64,000 nt of DNA from Bradyrhizobium elkanii WSM2783 (GTDB lineage Bacteria; Pseudomonadota; Alphaproteobacteria; Rhizobiales; Xanthobacteraceae). The notes under the pieces are model-generated. The model made no database searches. It was not told the DNA's origin and was given only the letters and a program-made list of their open reading frames with translations. The stretch is taken from positions 124,001 to 188,000 of the forward strand of contig NZ_AXAP01000005.1 in the NCBI RefSeq assembly GCF_000472865.1. Reading direction: 5' to 3'. Shown piece after piece: positions 28,180 to 35,911 of the stretch; the stretch's first letter is position 1; the number at the start of each line of letters is the position of its first letter. A program made the translations under genes and the position numbers.

Positions 28180-28746
28180 TTGACCGAGCAGCTCGCCTTA
28201 TTTGCCGACAATTCCTCCGCGCCGGAGGGATTGCGCTATGCCGCCGATTTCATTTCGTCCGAGGTCGAGCGGGAACTGATCGCGCGCATCGCGGCGCTGC
28301 CGCTGCAGCCGTTCCAGTTCGGCCAATATCAGGGCAAGCGGCGCGTGGCTTCGTTCGGCTTCCGCTATGATTATACGGAGCGACGGCTGCGTGAGGCCGA
28401 TTTCATCCCGGACTGGCTCAGCCCCGTGATCGAGCGGGTCGAGGCCTTCGGCGGACCAGGCACCGAGATCGCGCAGGTGCTCTGCACCGAATACGACACC
28501 GGCGTCGGCATCGGCTGGCATCGCGACAAACCACATTACGACCGGGTCTTCGGCCTGTCGCTGGGATCGCCATGCAAGTTCCGCTTCCGCCGCCCAGCCG
28601 GTGACAAGTGGGAACGCTTCACCTTGGAGGCGCAGCCCCGATCGATCTACCTGCTCTCGGGTGAGGCAAGGCAAGTCTGGGAGCACAGCATTCCAGCCGT
28701 CGAGGCGCCGCGCTATTCCATTACGTTCCGCACCATGCGGGACTAG
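28180..28746 (+). CDS. AlkB-like 2-oxoglutarate/Fe(II) dioxygenase
   Basis: About 188 residues from a TTG start (TEQLALFADNSS) with GAAGGA just upstream; an ATG at 28093 would add 29 residues of low-complexity sequence. The iron ligands H-x-D lie in GWHRDKPHYDRVFGLSLGS and the distal His in WEHSIPAVEAPRYSITFRT, where the Arg pair binds 2-oxoglutarate. The family removes alkyl groups from DNA, RNA or other substrates by oxidation. Target not determined. The gene follows the ClpS-AAA gene on the same strand at a distance of 123 bases. Confidence 0.85.
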   Translation: MTEQLALFADNSSAPEGLRYAADFISSEVERELIARIAALPLQPFQFGQYQGKRRVASFGFRYDYTERRLREADFIPDWLSPVIERVEAFGGPGTEIAQVLCTEYDTGVGIGWHRDKPHYDRVFGLSLGSPCKFRFRRPAGDKWERFTLEAQPRSIYLLSGEARQVWEHSIPAVEAPRYSITFRTMRD

Positions 28747-28765
28747 TCGCGAGGGACGCTTCGAT

Positions 28766-28882
28766 CACCTCTCCCACAGGGAGAGGTCGGCGCGCAGCGC
28801 CGGGTGAGGGGTTCCGGTCCCGCGATAGAGCAGATCCCCTCACCCGCGCCTTCGGCGCGACCTCTCCCTATGGGAGAGGTGA
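28766..28882. repeat. REP-like palindromic repeat (family A, copy 2)
   Basis: Compound palindrome between the AlkB-like and DUF763 genes. CACCTCTCCCACAGGGAGAGG at the left is mirrored by CCTCTCCCTATGGGAGAGGTG at the right, with inner GGGTGAGGGG and CCCCTCACCC. It is closely similar to copy 1 at 20527, including CGGCGCG-AGCGCCGGGTGAGG. Confidence 0.8.
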
Positions 28883-28926
28883 AGCAAGAACTGCTACACT
28901 CCACCTGATTCAGCACCAGGAGCCTC

Positions 28927-30183
28927 ATGGCACGACGAACCGGTAGCGCCGATCTTCCGCTCCATAACGGGCGCGTGCCCGCGTGGCTCGGCCAGCGCAT
29001 GTCGGCGCTCGGCGCGATCATCACGCAGGCGATCGTCCACCATTACGGGCGCGAGGAGTTCCTGCAGCGGCTCGCCCATCCGTTCTGGTTCCAATCCTTC
29101 GGCGCGGTCATGGGGATGGACTGGCATTCCTCTGGAATCACCACCTCGGTGATCGGCGCATTAAAGCGCGGGCTCGCGCCGCTGCAAGACGAGCTTGGCA
29201 TCTATGTCTGCGGCGGCCGCGGCAGCAACTCGCGCCGCACGCCGGACGAATTGACCGCGCTCGGCGAACGCACCGGCTTCGATAGCGTGGCGCTGACGCG
29301 TGCCAGCCGGCTGGTGGCCAAGGTCGACAGCGCCGCCGTCCAGGACGGCTTCGAGCTTTATTTGCACGGGTTCTTCGTCACCGAGGACGGCAAGTGGACC
29401 GTGGTGCAGCAGGGCATGAACGGCGATAAGCGGCAGGCGCGCCGCTATCATTGGCATTCCGAAACTCTGAAGAGCTTCGTCGACGAGCCGCACAGCGCCA
29501 TCGATGGTCCCGCGCAGGGCGAGATCATCAACCTGACCGACCATCGCGCCGAACGCTCGCGCTCGGCGCAGCTCGATCTGCTCGGCGCGCTCGGGCCCGA
29601 CGGCATCGCGCGCGAATATGCCGCGCTGTCGAAACAGCCCGATGCGCAGCCGGAGCTGCCGCATTTGATCATGTCCGCGCATCATGACGTCCGCGCCAGC
29701 GACGTGTTCACGCGCCGCCTGCACGGCACGCTGGCGGCGGCCGCCGAATGCGGCCCGCGCGATTTTCCGGAATTGCTGCTGACGCCGGGCGTCGGCGCGC
29801 GCACCGTGCAGTCGCTCGCGATGGTCGCCGAGGTCGTCCACGGCGCACCCTACCGGTTCAAGGATCCCGCGCGGTTTTCGCTCGCCCATGGCGGCAAGGA
29901 CCGCCATCCCTATCCGGTGCCGATCAAGGTCTATGACGAGACCATCCGCGTGCTGAAATCCGCCGTGCAGCAGGCGAGCCTTGGCCGCGACGAAGAGATG
30001 CAGGCATTCAAGCGCCTCGACAGTCAGGCGCGCCTCTTGGAGCGAACCGCAACCGGCCCATCGTTCGATGCGTTCGTCGCGCAAGAGCGCAACCGATCGC
30101 CCGCGCTCGGCGGCCGCTCGGTGTTCGGATGGGAAGCGGAGATCGCCGGCAGCAAACGCGCGACGCCGGGCAAATCGAAGTAG
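28927..30183 (+). CDS. DUF763 domain protein
   Basis: 418 residues beginning with the DUF763 signature RRTGSADLPLHNGRVPAWLG. It continues with WHSSGITTSVIGALKRGL, GGRGSNSRRTPDEL, LYLHGFFVTEDGKWTVVQQG and YHWHSETLKSFVDEPH. The family is of unknown function, occurs in bacteria and archaea, and has been suggested from composition to act on nucleic acid. The C-terminal 180 residues include HDVRASDVFTRRLHGTL and LLLTPGVGARTVQSLAMVAE, the latter reminiscent of a helix-hairpin-helix segment. It ends 12 bases before the convergent CYTH-CHAD gene. No function is proposed. Confidence 0.88.
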   Translation: MARRTGSADLPLHNGRVPAWLGQRMSALGAIITQAIVHHYGREEFLQRLAHPFWFQSFGAVMGMDWHSSGITTSVIGALKRGLAPLQDELGIYVCGGRGSNSRRTPDELTALGERTGFDSVALTRASRLVAKVDSAAVQDGFELYLHGFFVTEDGKWTVVQQGMNGDKRQARRYHWHSETLKSFVDEPHSAIDGPAQGEIINLTDHRAERSRSAQLDLLGALGPDGIAREYAALSKQPDAQPELPHLIMSAHHDVRASDVFTRRLHGTLAAAAECGPRDFPELLLTPGVGARTVQSLAMVAEVVHGAPYRFKDPARFSLAHGGKDRHPYPVPIKVYDETIRVLKSAVQQASLGRDEEMQAFKRLDSQARLLERTATGPSFDAFVAQERNRSPALGGRSVFGWEAEIAGSKRATPGKSK

Positions 30184-30195
30184 ACGCAGTCGGTT

Positions 30196-31701
30196 TCACA
30201 CCACTTGCAGCCGATGTGCCTCCTTGAGCGCTGTCTTCATCAGCGGCCTGACCGCCTTGTCCTCCCGGCCAACCACGACGCCGGCCGCGAGCGCGCGGGC
30301 CCGCCTGTTCTCGCGCGGCGCCTGCAGCGCTGCCGCCAGCGCCATCTTCCGATGTGCAACAAAGTCGTTCAGCGCGCCGAGCGCATCCTGGATCTTCTTG
30401 AGATGGCTGGACAGGCGCTTGAGCCTCTTTCGCTCGCGCTTGGCCGGAAAAAGCGACTCAAAAAAGTCCACCGCATACCTGATCTTCTTGATCCTGATCC
30501 GGAGCTTGTGCCGCGCGCGCGGCTGCAGGCGGTCAAGGTGCCGGCCTTGCTTGCGCGCCTTCCTGGTGCGACGGTGCAAGACGTCGGCCGCAAATTTTTC
30601 GATCGGAACATGCATATGTTCGTTCGCCGAAGCCGGCTTCGACTCGACCCACTCCAGCGTGTCGACCAGCAGCCTACGGAACCGTTCCGAGTTCACCGCC
30701 CTCTTCGCGCGCGCAAGGGCATCGGCGCGCTTCTCGTCGAACTCGTCCTTGATGGCCCTGCCGCCGCGGCTCAGCGCGCGGTCATGCGTGACCGGCTCGA
30801 CCTGCTCCTTGATGAAAACATCGATTTCTCGCGCTGGCGCGAGCTCAGCCGTGAGCCACTTCAGTTCGCGCTTGACGGCTGCCGTTCCAGCACCAGGCAG
30901 CACCTTCGAAAACAGCGAGATTGCCGCGCGGAGCCTGCGCAGCCCGACCCGCATCTGGTGAACGCCTTCCGCATCAAGATTGCGGACCGCATCCGCATTT
31001 CCGGAGAAATGACGAACCGTCGCGCGGGAGATGACCTGGAACGCCTCGCCCGCCGTCATGTCGGCGGAGAGTTCGATCGGCTCAGCGGAAACGACCTGTT
31101 CCTCCCTGCCCTGCGCGAGGCCATAGCCGCGGTCCGATTTTGACCGCAGGTCGAGCTCGGCTCCCGACCGTCGCTCGATCGCTCTGGCAACACGGAACAG
31201 GTCGGCAAGCCGGCCGCTCTTCAGCTCGAGTTCGAGTTCCTCGATGGGGCTCGCACGATGGCCGGCAATGATCTTCCCTCGATCGATGGCGAGTTCGATC
31301 TCGCTCCTCCTGGTGCGGACGGGAACGGTGGTGCGATGAACCGCCGTCTTGAATACGGGCTTCAGCTTGCGGCGCAGCTTTCCGTTGGCGAGCGGCTCGA
31401 GCGGCGTGTCGTCGACCTCACGAAGGTCCGGCGCGTCGTCCTTGATCTCCGCTTCCCATTCGCCTCGGCCAAACTGCGCGCCGTTCGCCGACTTGATCGT
31501 CTGGATGTTCGTGCTGCCGTTTTGCCGCACCCGAAGCGTCAGACCGCGGCTCTTCAGCTTGTGCTTCCCGGTATCGAAATAGGTCGAGACAAGATCGCTG
31601 TCCGATCGCTCACCCATTTTTCCACCGGGAATGCGCCAGCCGGCGAGAGATTTGAGGTCGCGCGCGCCGACGCGGAATTTCAGTTCCGTCTCGACAGCCA
31701 T
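30196..31701 (-). CDS. CYTH-CHAD domain protein
   Basis: 501 residues from ATG 31701. The N-terminal CYTH domain opens with the canonical ExExK motif (ETELKF) and contains STYFDTGKHKLKSRGLTLRV; such tunnel-fold enzymes hydrolyse or bind triphosphates. The C-terminal CHAD domain starts near residue 255 with EGVHQMRVGLRRLRAAISLF and is rich in His, Arg and Lys, with a second repeat including HKLRIRIKKIRYAVDFFE. CHAD domains bind polyphosphate, so a polyphosphate-granule or triphosphatase role is likely. Catalytic activity is not provable here. The gene lies convergent to the DUF763 gene. Confidence 0.9.
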   Translation of the reverse strand: MAVETELKFRVGARDLKSLAGWRIPGGKMGERSDSDLVSTYFDTGKHKLKSRGLTLRVRQNGSTNIQTIKSANGAQFGRGEWEAEIKDDAPDLREVDDTPLEPLANGKLRRKLKPVFKTAVHRTTVPVRTRRSEIELAIDRGKIIAGHRASPIEELELELKSGRLADLFRVARAIERRSGAELDLRSKSDRGYGLAQGREEQVVSAEPIELSADMTAGEAFQVISRATVRHFSGNADAVRNLDAEGVHQMRVGLRRLRAAISLFSKVLPGAGTAAVKRELKWLTAELAPAREIDVFIKEQVEPVTHDRALSRGGRAIKDEFDEKRADALARAKRAVNSERFRRLLVDTLEWVESKPASANEHMHVPIEKFAADVLHRRTRKARKQGRHLDRLQPRARHKLRIRIKKIRYAVDFFESLFPAKRERKRLKRLSSHLKKIQDALGALNDFVAHRKMALAAALQAPRENRRARALAAGVVVGREDKAVRPLMKTALKEAHRLQVV

Positions 31702-31812
31702 GCTTGCTCCGTACTGCTGTTGGATGCGGACTGCGCAAGTCCCAGCGCTACAACGCCGAGAACGGTGAAGAGTGCCGTGGCCCGGCAATCATCGTTCCAG
31801 CACAGCACCCCA

Positions 31813-32352
31813 TCATCCAGGCAATCGGAACGCTCCGCTCTGCACCGCCCTGCTCACCTCGCGCGCTGTCAGTTCCGGGTTATATCCGTCGGTTTGGAGT
31901 ACATGCCGTTCGAGATCTCCCAACGAGCAGAATTGCTGATGCATCACCGTGATCTGTTCCGCATCGGTCAGTGTATCGCCTCCGCGTGCGCGACAGCGTT
32001 GGATGGCAATCTCGAGCGGGGGCCTGAGAACGATGTAGTGCAGAGCGACCCTGAGTGAGTGGAAGTGCCCCAGAAACCACGGCCCGACAATGCCATCCAG
32101 GAGAACAAAATAGCCGCTTCTGGCGTATCCCTCCGCCACGTTTGCGAGGATACGAACCACACTCCGATTCTGCTCGTGCGCCTCCGGCAGATAGGGCGGA
32201 ATCGCACCGTGCTTGATGAAATGCCAGAAATCGTCGGCGTGAAGATGCACCTTGGCCATACCCGGCTCGTGGGCAAGGATTTTTGCCGTGGTTGTCTTTC
32301 CCGATCCTGGCGGACCGGTAAGGATAAGAACTTCGCCTGTACCATCGATCAT
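31813..32352 (-). CDS. P-loop kinase of the AAA/zeta-like family
   Basis: 179 residues with an N-terminal P-loop GPPGSGKTTTAKIL (residues 13-26), a following HADDFWHFIKHG typical of small nucleoside/antibiotic kinase-like proteins, and RPPLEIAIQRCRARGG as the lid region. There is no toxin-antitoxin partner beside it, so a zeta-toxin role is not supported. It probably phosphorylates a small molecule; the substrate is unknown. Confidence 0.75.
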   Translation of the reverse strand: MIDGTGEVLILTGPPGSGKTTTAKILAHEPGMAKVHLHADDFWHFIKHGAIPPYLPEAHEQNRSVVRILANVAEGYARSGYFVLLDGIVGPWFLGHFHSLRVALHYIVLRPPLEIAIQRCRARGGDTLTDAEQITVMHQQFCSLGDLERHVLQTDGYNPELTAREVSRAVQSGAFRLPG

Positions 32353-32396
32353 CGCACTGCAGCATATAGCGCAACGTTCAGCGATTCCAGCGACTC

Positions 32397-32500
32397 GTCA
32401 TTCCGGGGCGCGCAACGCGCGCGCCCGCAATCCATTATGCCGCGTGCGCAAGTGGTGAAATGGATTCCTGGTTCGAAGCTGCGCATCGCCCCGGAATGAC
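32397..32500. repeat. Inverted repeat (family C)
   Basis: GTCATTCCGGGGCG at 32397-32410 is mirrored by CGCCCCGGAATGAC at 32487-32500, enclosing about 75 bases. It fills the gap between the kinase gene and the Hsp20 gene. This is a common intergenic palindrome type in bradyrhizobial genomes (general knowledge); no second copy was noticed in this window. Confidence 0.7.
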
Positions 32501-32551
32501 GGAGCCGGTTTGACGACGTCTAGCCCGCCTCTGTCGCCCCTACCTTCCGCA

Positions 32552-33025
32552 TCACGACGTCGTCTTGATCTCGATCTGCTTGCTCTGCCTCGGCTCGGGC
32601 TTGCGCACGGTCACCTTAAAGACGCCCTTGGAGATCTCGGCGGAGATATCTTCCGCTTTCACACCCGCCGGCAATTCGCCGGAGCGTGCGAACGAGCCGA
32701 AGCTGCGCTCGACCAGGTGGTAATCCTTGCTCTTCTCCTCGCGCTCGTTCTTCTTTTCGCCGCGAATGGTGAGAAGGTTGTCGGTGAGATTGAGCTCGAC
32801 GTCCTTCTGCTCGAGACCGGGAAGTTCCGCCGTGATCTCGATCGCCTTGTCGGTCTCGCTGACATCCATGCTCGGCAGGCTTCTGCCGGCCGCGGCAAAG
32901 GCCGGGAAGTTGCGGGAAAGGCCTTCGAACAGGTGATCGATTTCCTGCTGCAGGAACGCGAATGGATTGGCTTCGCGACGGGCAACATTGCGATCAGTGG
33001 TCACAGGCACCATAGGCTTGATCAT
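32552..33025 (-). CDS. Small heat shock protein Hsp20
   Basis: 157 residues, a class A-like rhizobial Hsp20. The alpha-crystallin domain (about 48-145) carries MDVSETDKAIEITAELPGLE, ERSFGSFARSGELPAGV and ISAEISKGVFKVTVRKP. The ATG at 33025 has AGGAGG seven bases upstream. It acts as an ATP-independent holdase chaperone. It is divergent from the alcohol dehydrogenase gene, and both share an upstream FixK/FNR-type box (33087-33100). I looked for a ROSE-type RNA thermometer signature in the short leader and did not see one. Confidence 0.92.
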   Translation of the reverse strand: MIKPMVPVTTDRNVARREANPFAFLQQEIDHLFEGLSRNFPAFAAAGRSLPSMDVSETDKAIEITAELPGLEQKDVELNLTDNLLTIRGEKKNEREEKSKDYHLVERSFGSFARSGELPAGVKAEDISAEISKGVFKVTVRKPEPRQSKQIEIKTTS

Positions 33026-33086
33026 GATTGCCTCCTATGTAAGCCGAACTGGTGTCGGAACTTTACGGCCTGGCCGAAGGACGGCG

Positions 33087-33100
33087 TTGAGCGAAATCAA
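33087..33100. promoter_or_regulatory. FixK/FNR-type box (TTGAGCGAAATCAA)
   Basis: Exact TTGA-N6-TCAA dyad in the gap between the divergent Hsp20 gene (start 62 bases away) and alcohol dehydrogenase gene (start 86 bases away). It matches the FixK2/FNR consensus TTGA-N6-TCAA of bradyrhizobia. It is one of three such boxes within 7 kb. Confidence 0.65.
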
Positions 33101-33185
33101 GCAAGACCCGGCACATGCGCGGCAGACTGGAACTAACGCGCACAGGTGAGCACGTTTCCCTTGTGGCCACAGAGAGGGATTTTTG

Positions 33186-34169
33186 ATGTACGCCATGCTT
33201 CTTCAAGCACCCAACAGGCCGCTCGTGCGTGAGCAGCGTCCCGATCCGTTGCCCGGACCGGGCGAGGTGCGCATCAAAGTTTCCGCCTGCGGCGTCTGCC
33301 GCACCGACCTGCATGTCGTCGACGGCGAGTTGCCTGACATCCGTTATCCCATCATTCCCGGTCACGAGGTCGTCGGCCGGGTCGATCTGCTCGGCGAAGG
33401 CGTTGACGGCCTCGCGCCAGGTGCGCGCGTCGGCGTGCCCTGGCTCGGCTTCACCTGTGGCACCTGCCCTTATTGCCGCGAGGGCAAGGAGAATCTCTGC
33501 GATTATCCGCGCTTCACCGGCTACACGCGCGATGGCGGGTTTGCGAGCCACCTCATCGCCGATGCGCGCTATTGCTTTCCGCTCGGCGAGGACGGCGACG
33601 ATGTCGCGCTGGCGCCGCTGCTCTGCGCCGGCCTGATCGGCTGGCGCTCGCTGCTGATGGCCGGCGACGGCAAGCGCCTCGGCATCTACGGCTTCGGCGC
33701 GGCGGGCCACATCATCGCTCAGGTCGCGCGCTGGCAAGGCCGCGAGATCTTCGCCTTCACGCGCGACGGCGATACGGAGGCGCAACAACTCGCTCTGTCG
33801 CTTGGCGCCGATTGGGCGGGCGCTTCCGGCGACAGGCCGCCGGCCGAACTCGACGCCGCCATCATCTATGCGCCAGTTGGCGCCTTGGTGCCGCAGGCGT
33901 TGCGTGCGTTACGCAAAGGCGGCCGCGTGGTCTGCGCCGGCATCCACATGTCGGACATTCCATCCTTTCCGTATGATATTCTCTGGGAGGAGCGGCAGAT
34001 CGTCACGGTCGCCAATCTGACACGCCAGGATGGCAGGGATTTTCTGAAAGTGGCGCGCGAGGCTGGCATCGAGACGACGACGACCAGCTTTCCGCTGGAT
34101 CAGGCCAACGCGGCGCTGGAGCGCTTGCGCAGCGGCAATCTGATCGGCGCGGCGGTGCTGCAGCCATGA
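33186..34169 (+). CDS. Zinc-dependent alcohol dehydrogenase
   Basis: 327 residues of the medium-chain dehydrogenase family. The catalytic-zinc region has [18 protein letters not shown] and [11 protein letters not shown], and the structural-zinc cysteines are in [15 protein letters not shown]. The Rossmann turn is [14 protein letters not shown] 33186 was chosen over the TTG one codon upstream. It probably oxidises alcohols or reduces aldehydes with NAD(P)(H). It shares a divergent promoter with Hsp20 and overlaps the next gene by 4 bases (ATGA), consistent with one low-oxygen-inducible transcript. Confidence 0.9.
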   Translation: MYAMLLQAPNRPLVREQRPDPLPGPGEVRIKVSACGVCRTDLHVVDGELPDIRYPIIPGHEVVGRVDLLGEGVDGLAPGARVGVPWLGFTCGTCPYCREGKENLCDYPRFTGYTRDGGFASHLIADARYCFPLGEDGDDVALAPLLCAGLIGWRSLLMAGDGKRLGIYGFGAAGHIIAQVARWQGREIFAFTRDGDTEAQQLALSLGADWAGASGDRPPAELDAAIIYAPVGALVPQALRALRKGGRVVCAGIHMSDIPSFPYDILWEERQIVTVANLTRQDGRDFLKVAREAGIETTTTSFPLDQANAALERLRSGNLIGAAVLQP

Positions 34170-35716
34170 CGCCACCGCCCCCGCGTCAAGGCGCTGATGA
34201 CCAGGACCGCGTACTGGATTTTCTCGGCAAGCCGTCCGGCGGGCATGATACCCGTCGCGTCGACACACACGGCTCGATCGTGTTCCTGAAGCCCGACCGC
34301 GTCTACAAGGTCAAGCGTGCGGTGCGGCTGCCCTATCTGGATTACTCCTCGCTCGACAAACGCAAGCACGCCTGCGAGGAGGAGATCGCCATCAATCGGC
34401 GTTTCGCGCCGGAAATCTATCGCGGCGTGGTGCCGATCACCGAAGGCGAAGCTGGCCCCGAAATCGGCGGCAAGGGAGACGTCATCGAGTGGGCGGTCGA
34501 GATGGCCCGGTTCGACGAGAACCAGACGTTCGACCATCTGGCGGTTCGAGGCGAGATCACGCCAAAATTAGCCGAGCCGCTGGCCGAGGCGATCGCCGCG
34601 TCCCACGACAGCGCACCGGTTTCGGATGGCGAGACCTGGCTCGCCTCGCTCCCCGGCATCATCGAGCGCAACACGACAGCGTTTCGCAGCCATCCCGCAC
34701 TTGCAAGCGCCGAGGTCGAGCGCCTGCATCTGCTGAGCTGCGATCTGCTCACCAAGAACAAGGTGCTTCTCAAGCAGCGCGCCGCCGCTCGTAGGGTGCG
34801 CCGATGCCATGGCGACGCGCATCTCGGCAACATCGTGATGATCGATGGCAAGCCGCGCCTGTTCGATGCGATCGAATTCGACCCCGTCATCGCCACCACG
34901 GATGTGCTCTACGACCTGGCCTTTCCGCTGATGGACCTCTTGCATTTCGGCAACCGTGCTGCCGCGAACCGGCTGTTGAACTCCTATCTGCAAGCCACGT
35001 GGCAGCAGAACGCCGGCGCGCTTGCCTTGCTGCCGCTGTTCCTGTCCATCCGCGCGGCAATCAGAGCCAATGTGCTCCTGACCAAGCATGCGCAAGGCGG
35101 CGGCGCCGCCGTGCTGTCGGATGCGCAGTCGTATTTCGAACTCGCAGGCGAACTGATCGCGCCGCGAAAGCCGTCGCTGATCGCGGTCGGCGGCCGCTCA
35201 GGCACCGGCAAGAGCGTGCTGGCGCGCGCCATTGCCGGAGTGATCCAGCCGGCGCCCGGCGCGGTGCTGCTGCGCTCGGACGTGATCCGCAAGGAGATCT
35301 TCGGAGTTGGCCCGATGGTCAAGCTCCCCGAGACGGCGTACGCGCCCGGAACGTCCGAGCGCGTCTATGACGCGATGCTCGATCGCGCGCGAGCTGTGCT
35401 GGCGCAGGGATTTTCCGCGCTGGTCGACGCAGCGTTCCTGAAGGAAGACGAGCGAAACCAGCTTCGCCCGCTTGCGGCCTCCTGCGGCGTCGATTTCTTC
35501 GGGATATTCCTTGCTGCCGAGACCGCCGTCCGCCTCGCACGCATCGGCGCACGCCGGAATGACGCCTCCGACGCAACCCGGGACGTGGCGCTGTTTCAGG
35601 ACAGCATCGACACCGGCGTCGTCGATTGGGCGCTCGTGGATGCGTCGGGCACGCCGGAGGAGACATTGGAGCGAAGCATCCCACACCTTCCGCGCGGTGC
35701 CGCACCAGTAGATTAA
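34166..35716 (+). CDS. Bifunctional aminoglycoside-phosphotransferase-like / P-loop kinase protein
   Basis: 516 residues with two halves. The N-terminal half (about 1-330) is related to aminoglycoside phosphotransferases, including the catalytic loop RCHGDAHLGNIVMIDGKPRL followed by FDAIEFDP. The C-terminal half (about 335-510) is a P-loop kinase domain with GGRSGTGKSVLARAIAG and RSDVIRKEIFG. The same fused arrangement is widespread in proteobacteria, often near stress or low-oxygen genes, and the substrate is unknown. Start ATG 34166 overlaps the alcohol dehydrogenase stop. Confidence 0.85.
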   Translation: MTPPPPRQGADDQDRVLDFLGKPSGGHDTRRVDTHGSIVFLKPDRVYKVKRAVRLPYLDYSSLDKRKHACEEEIAINRRFAPEIYRGVVPITEGEAGPEIGGKGDVIEWAVEMARFDENQTFDHLAVRGEITPKLAEPLAEAIAASHDSAPVSDGETWLASLPGIIERNTTAFRSHPALASAEVERLHLLSCDLLTKNKVLLKQRAAARRVRRCHGDAHLGNIVMIDGKPRLFDAIEFDPVIATTDVLYDLAFPLMDLLHFGNRAAANRLLNSYLQATWQQNAGALALLPLFLSIRAAIRANVLLTKHAQGGGAAVLSDAQSYFELAGELIAPRKPSLIAVGGRSGTGKSVLARAIAGVIQPAPGAVLLRSDVIRKEIFGVGPMVKLPETAYAPGTSERVYDAMLDRARAVLAQGFSALVDAAFLKEDERNQLRPLAASCGVDFFGIFLAAETAVRLARIGARRNDASDATRDVALFQDSIDTGVVDWALVDASGTPEETLERSIPHLPRGAAPVD

Positions 35717-35734
35717 ATCGGGGCGATGACGGTC

Positions 35735-35884
35735 CTTCTCCCTCTCCCCGTTCCTACGGGGAGAGGGTTGGGGTGAGGGGCTCTCTCCGCGAAGACGGTG
35801 AGTGATGCATTCGCGGAGACTCCCCCTCACCCGAAATTCAAGCAAGCTTGAATTTCGACCTCCCCGCAAGCGGGGCGAGGTGAC
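35735..35884. repeat. REP-like palindromic repeat (family A, copy 3)
   Basis: Compound palindrome between the convergent kinase and phaC genes. It contains CCCTCTCCCCG and CGGGGAGAGGG arms, GGGGTGAGGGG, TCCGCGAA with its inverse TTCGCGGA, and an inner AAATTCAAGCAAGCTTGAATTT palindrome near 35840. It probably also ends transcription from both sides. Confidence 0.8.
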
Positions 35885-35911
35885 GCGGGGCCCGCATCGT
35901 GGACGAAAGCG

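Noticed and set aside
31813..32352. Zeta-toxin of a toxin-antitoxin pair
   Set aside because: The P-loop kinase fold fits, but no antitoxin-like small gene is adjacent, so only a general kinase call is made.
33026..33060. ROSE-type RNA thermometer in the Hsp20 leader
   Set aside because: The short leader lacks the typical anti-Shine-Dalgarno pairing pattern (U-U/C-G-C-U); only an ordinary strong ribosome site was seen.
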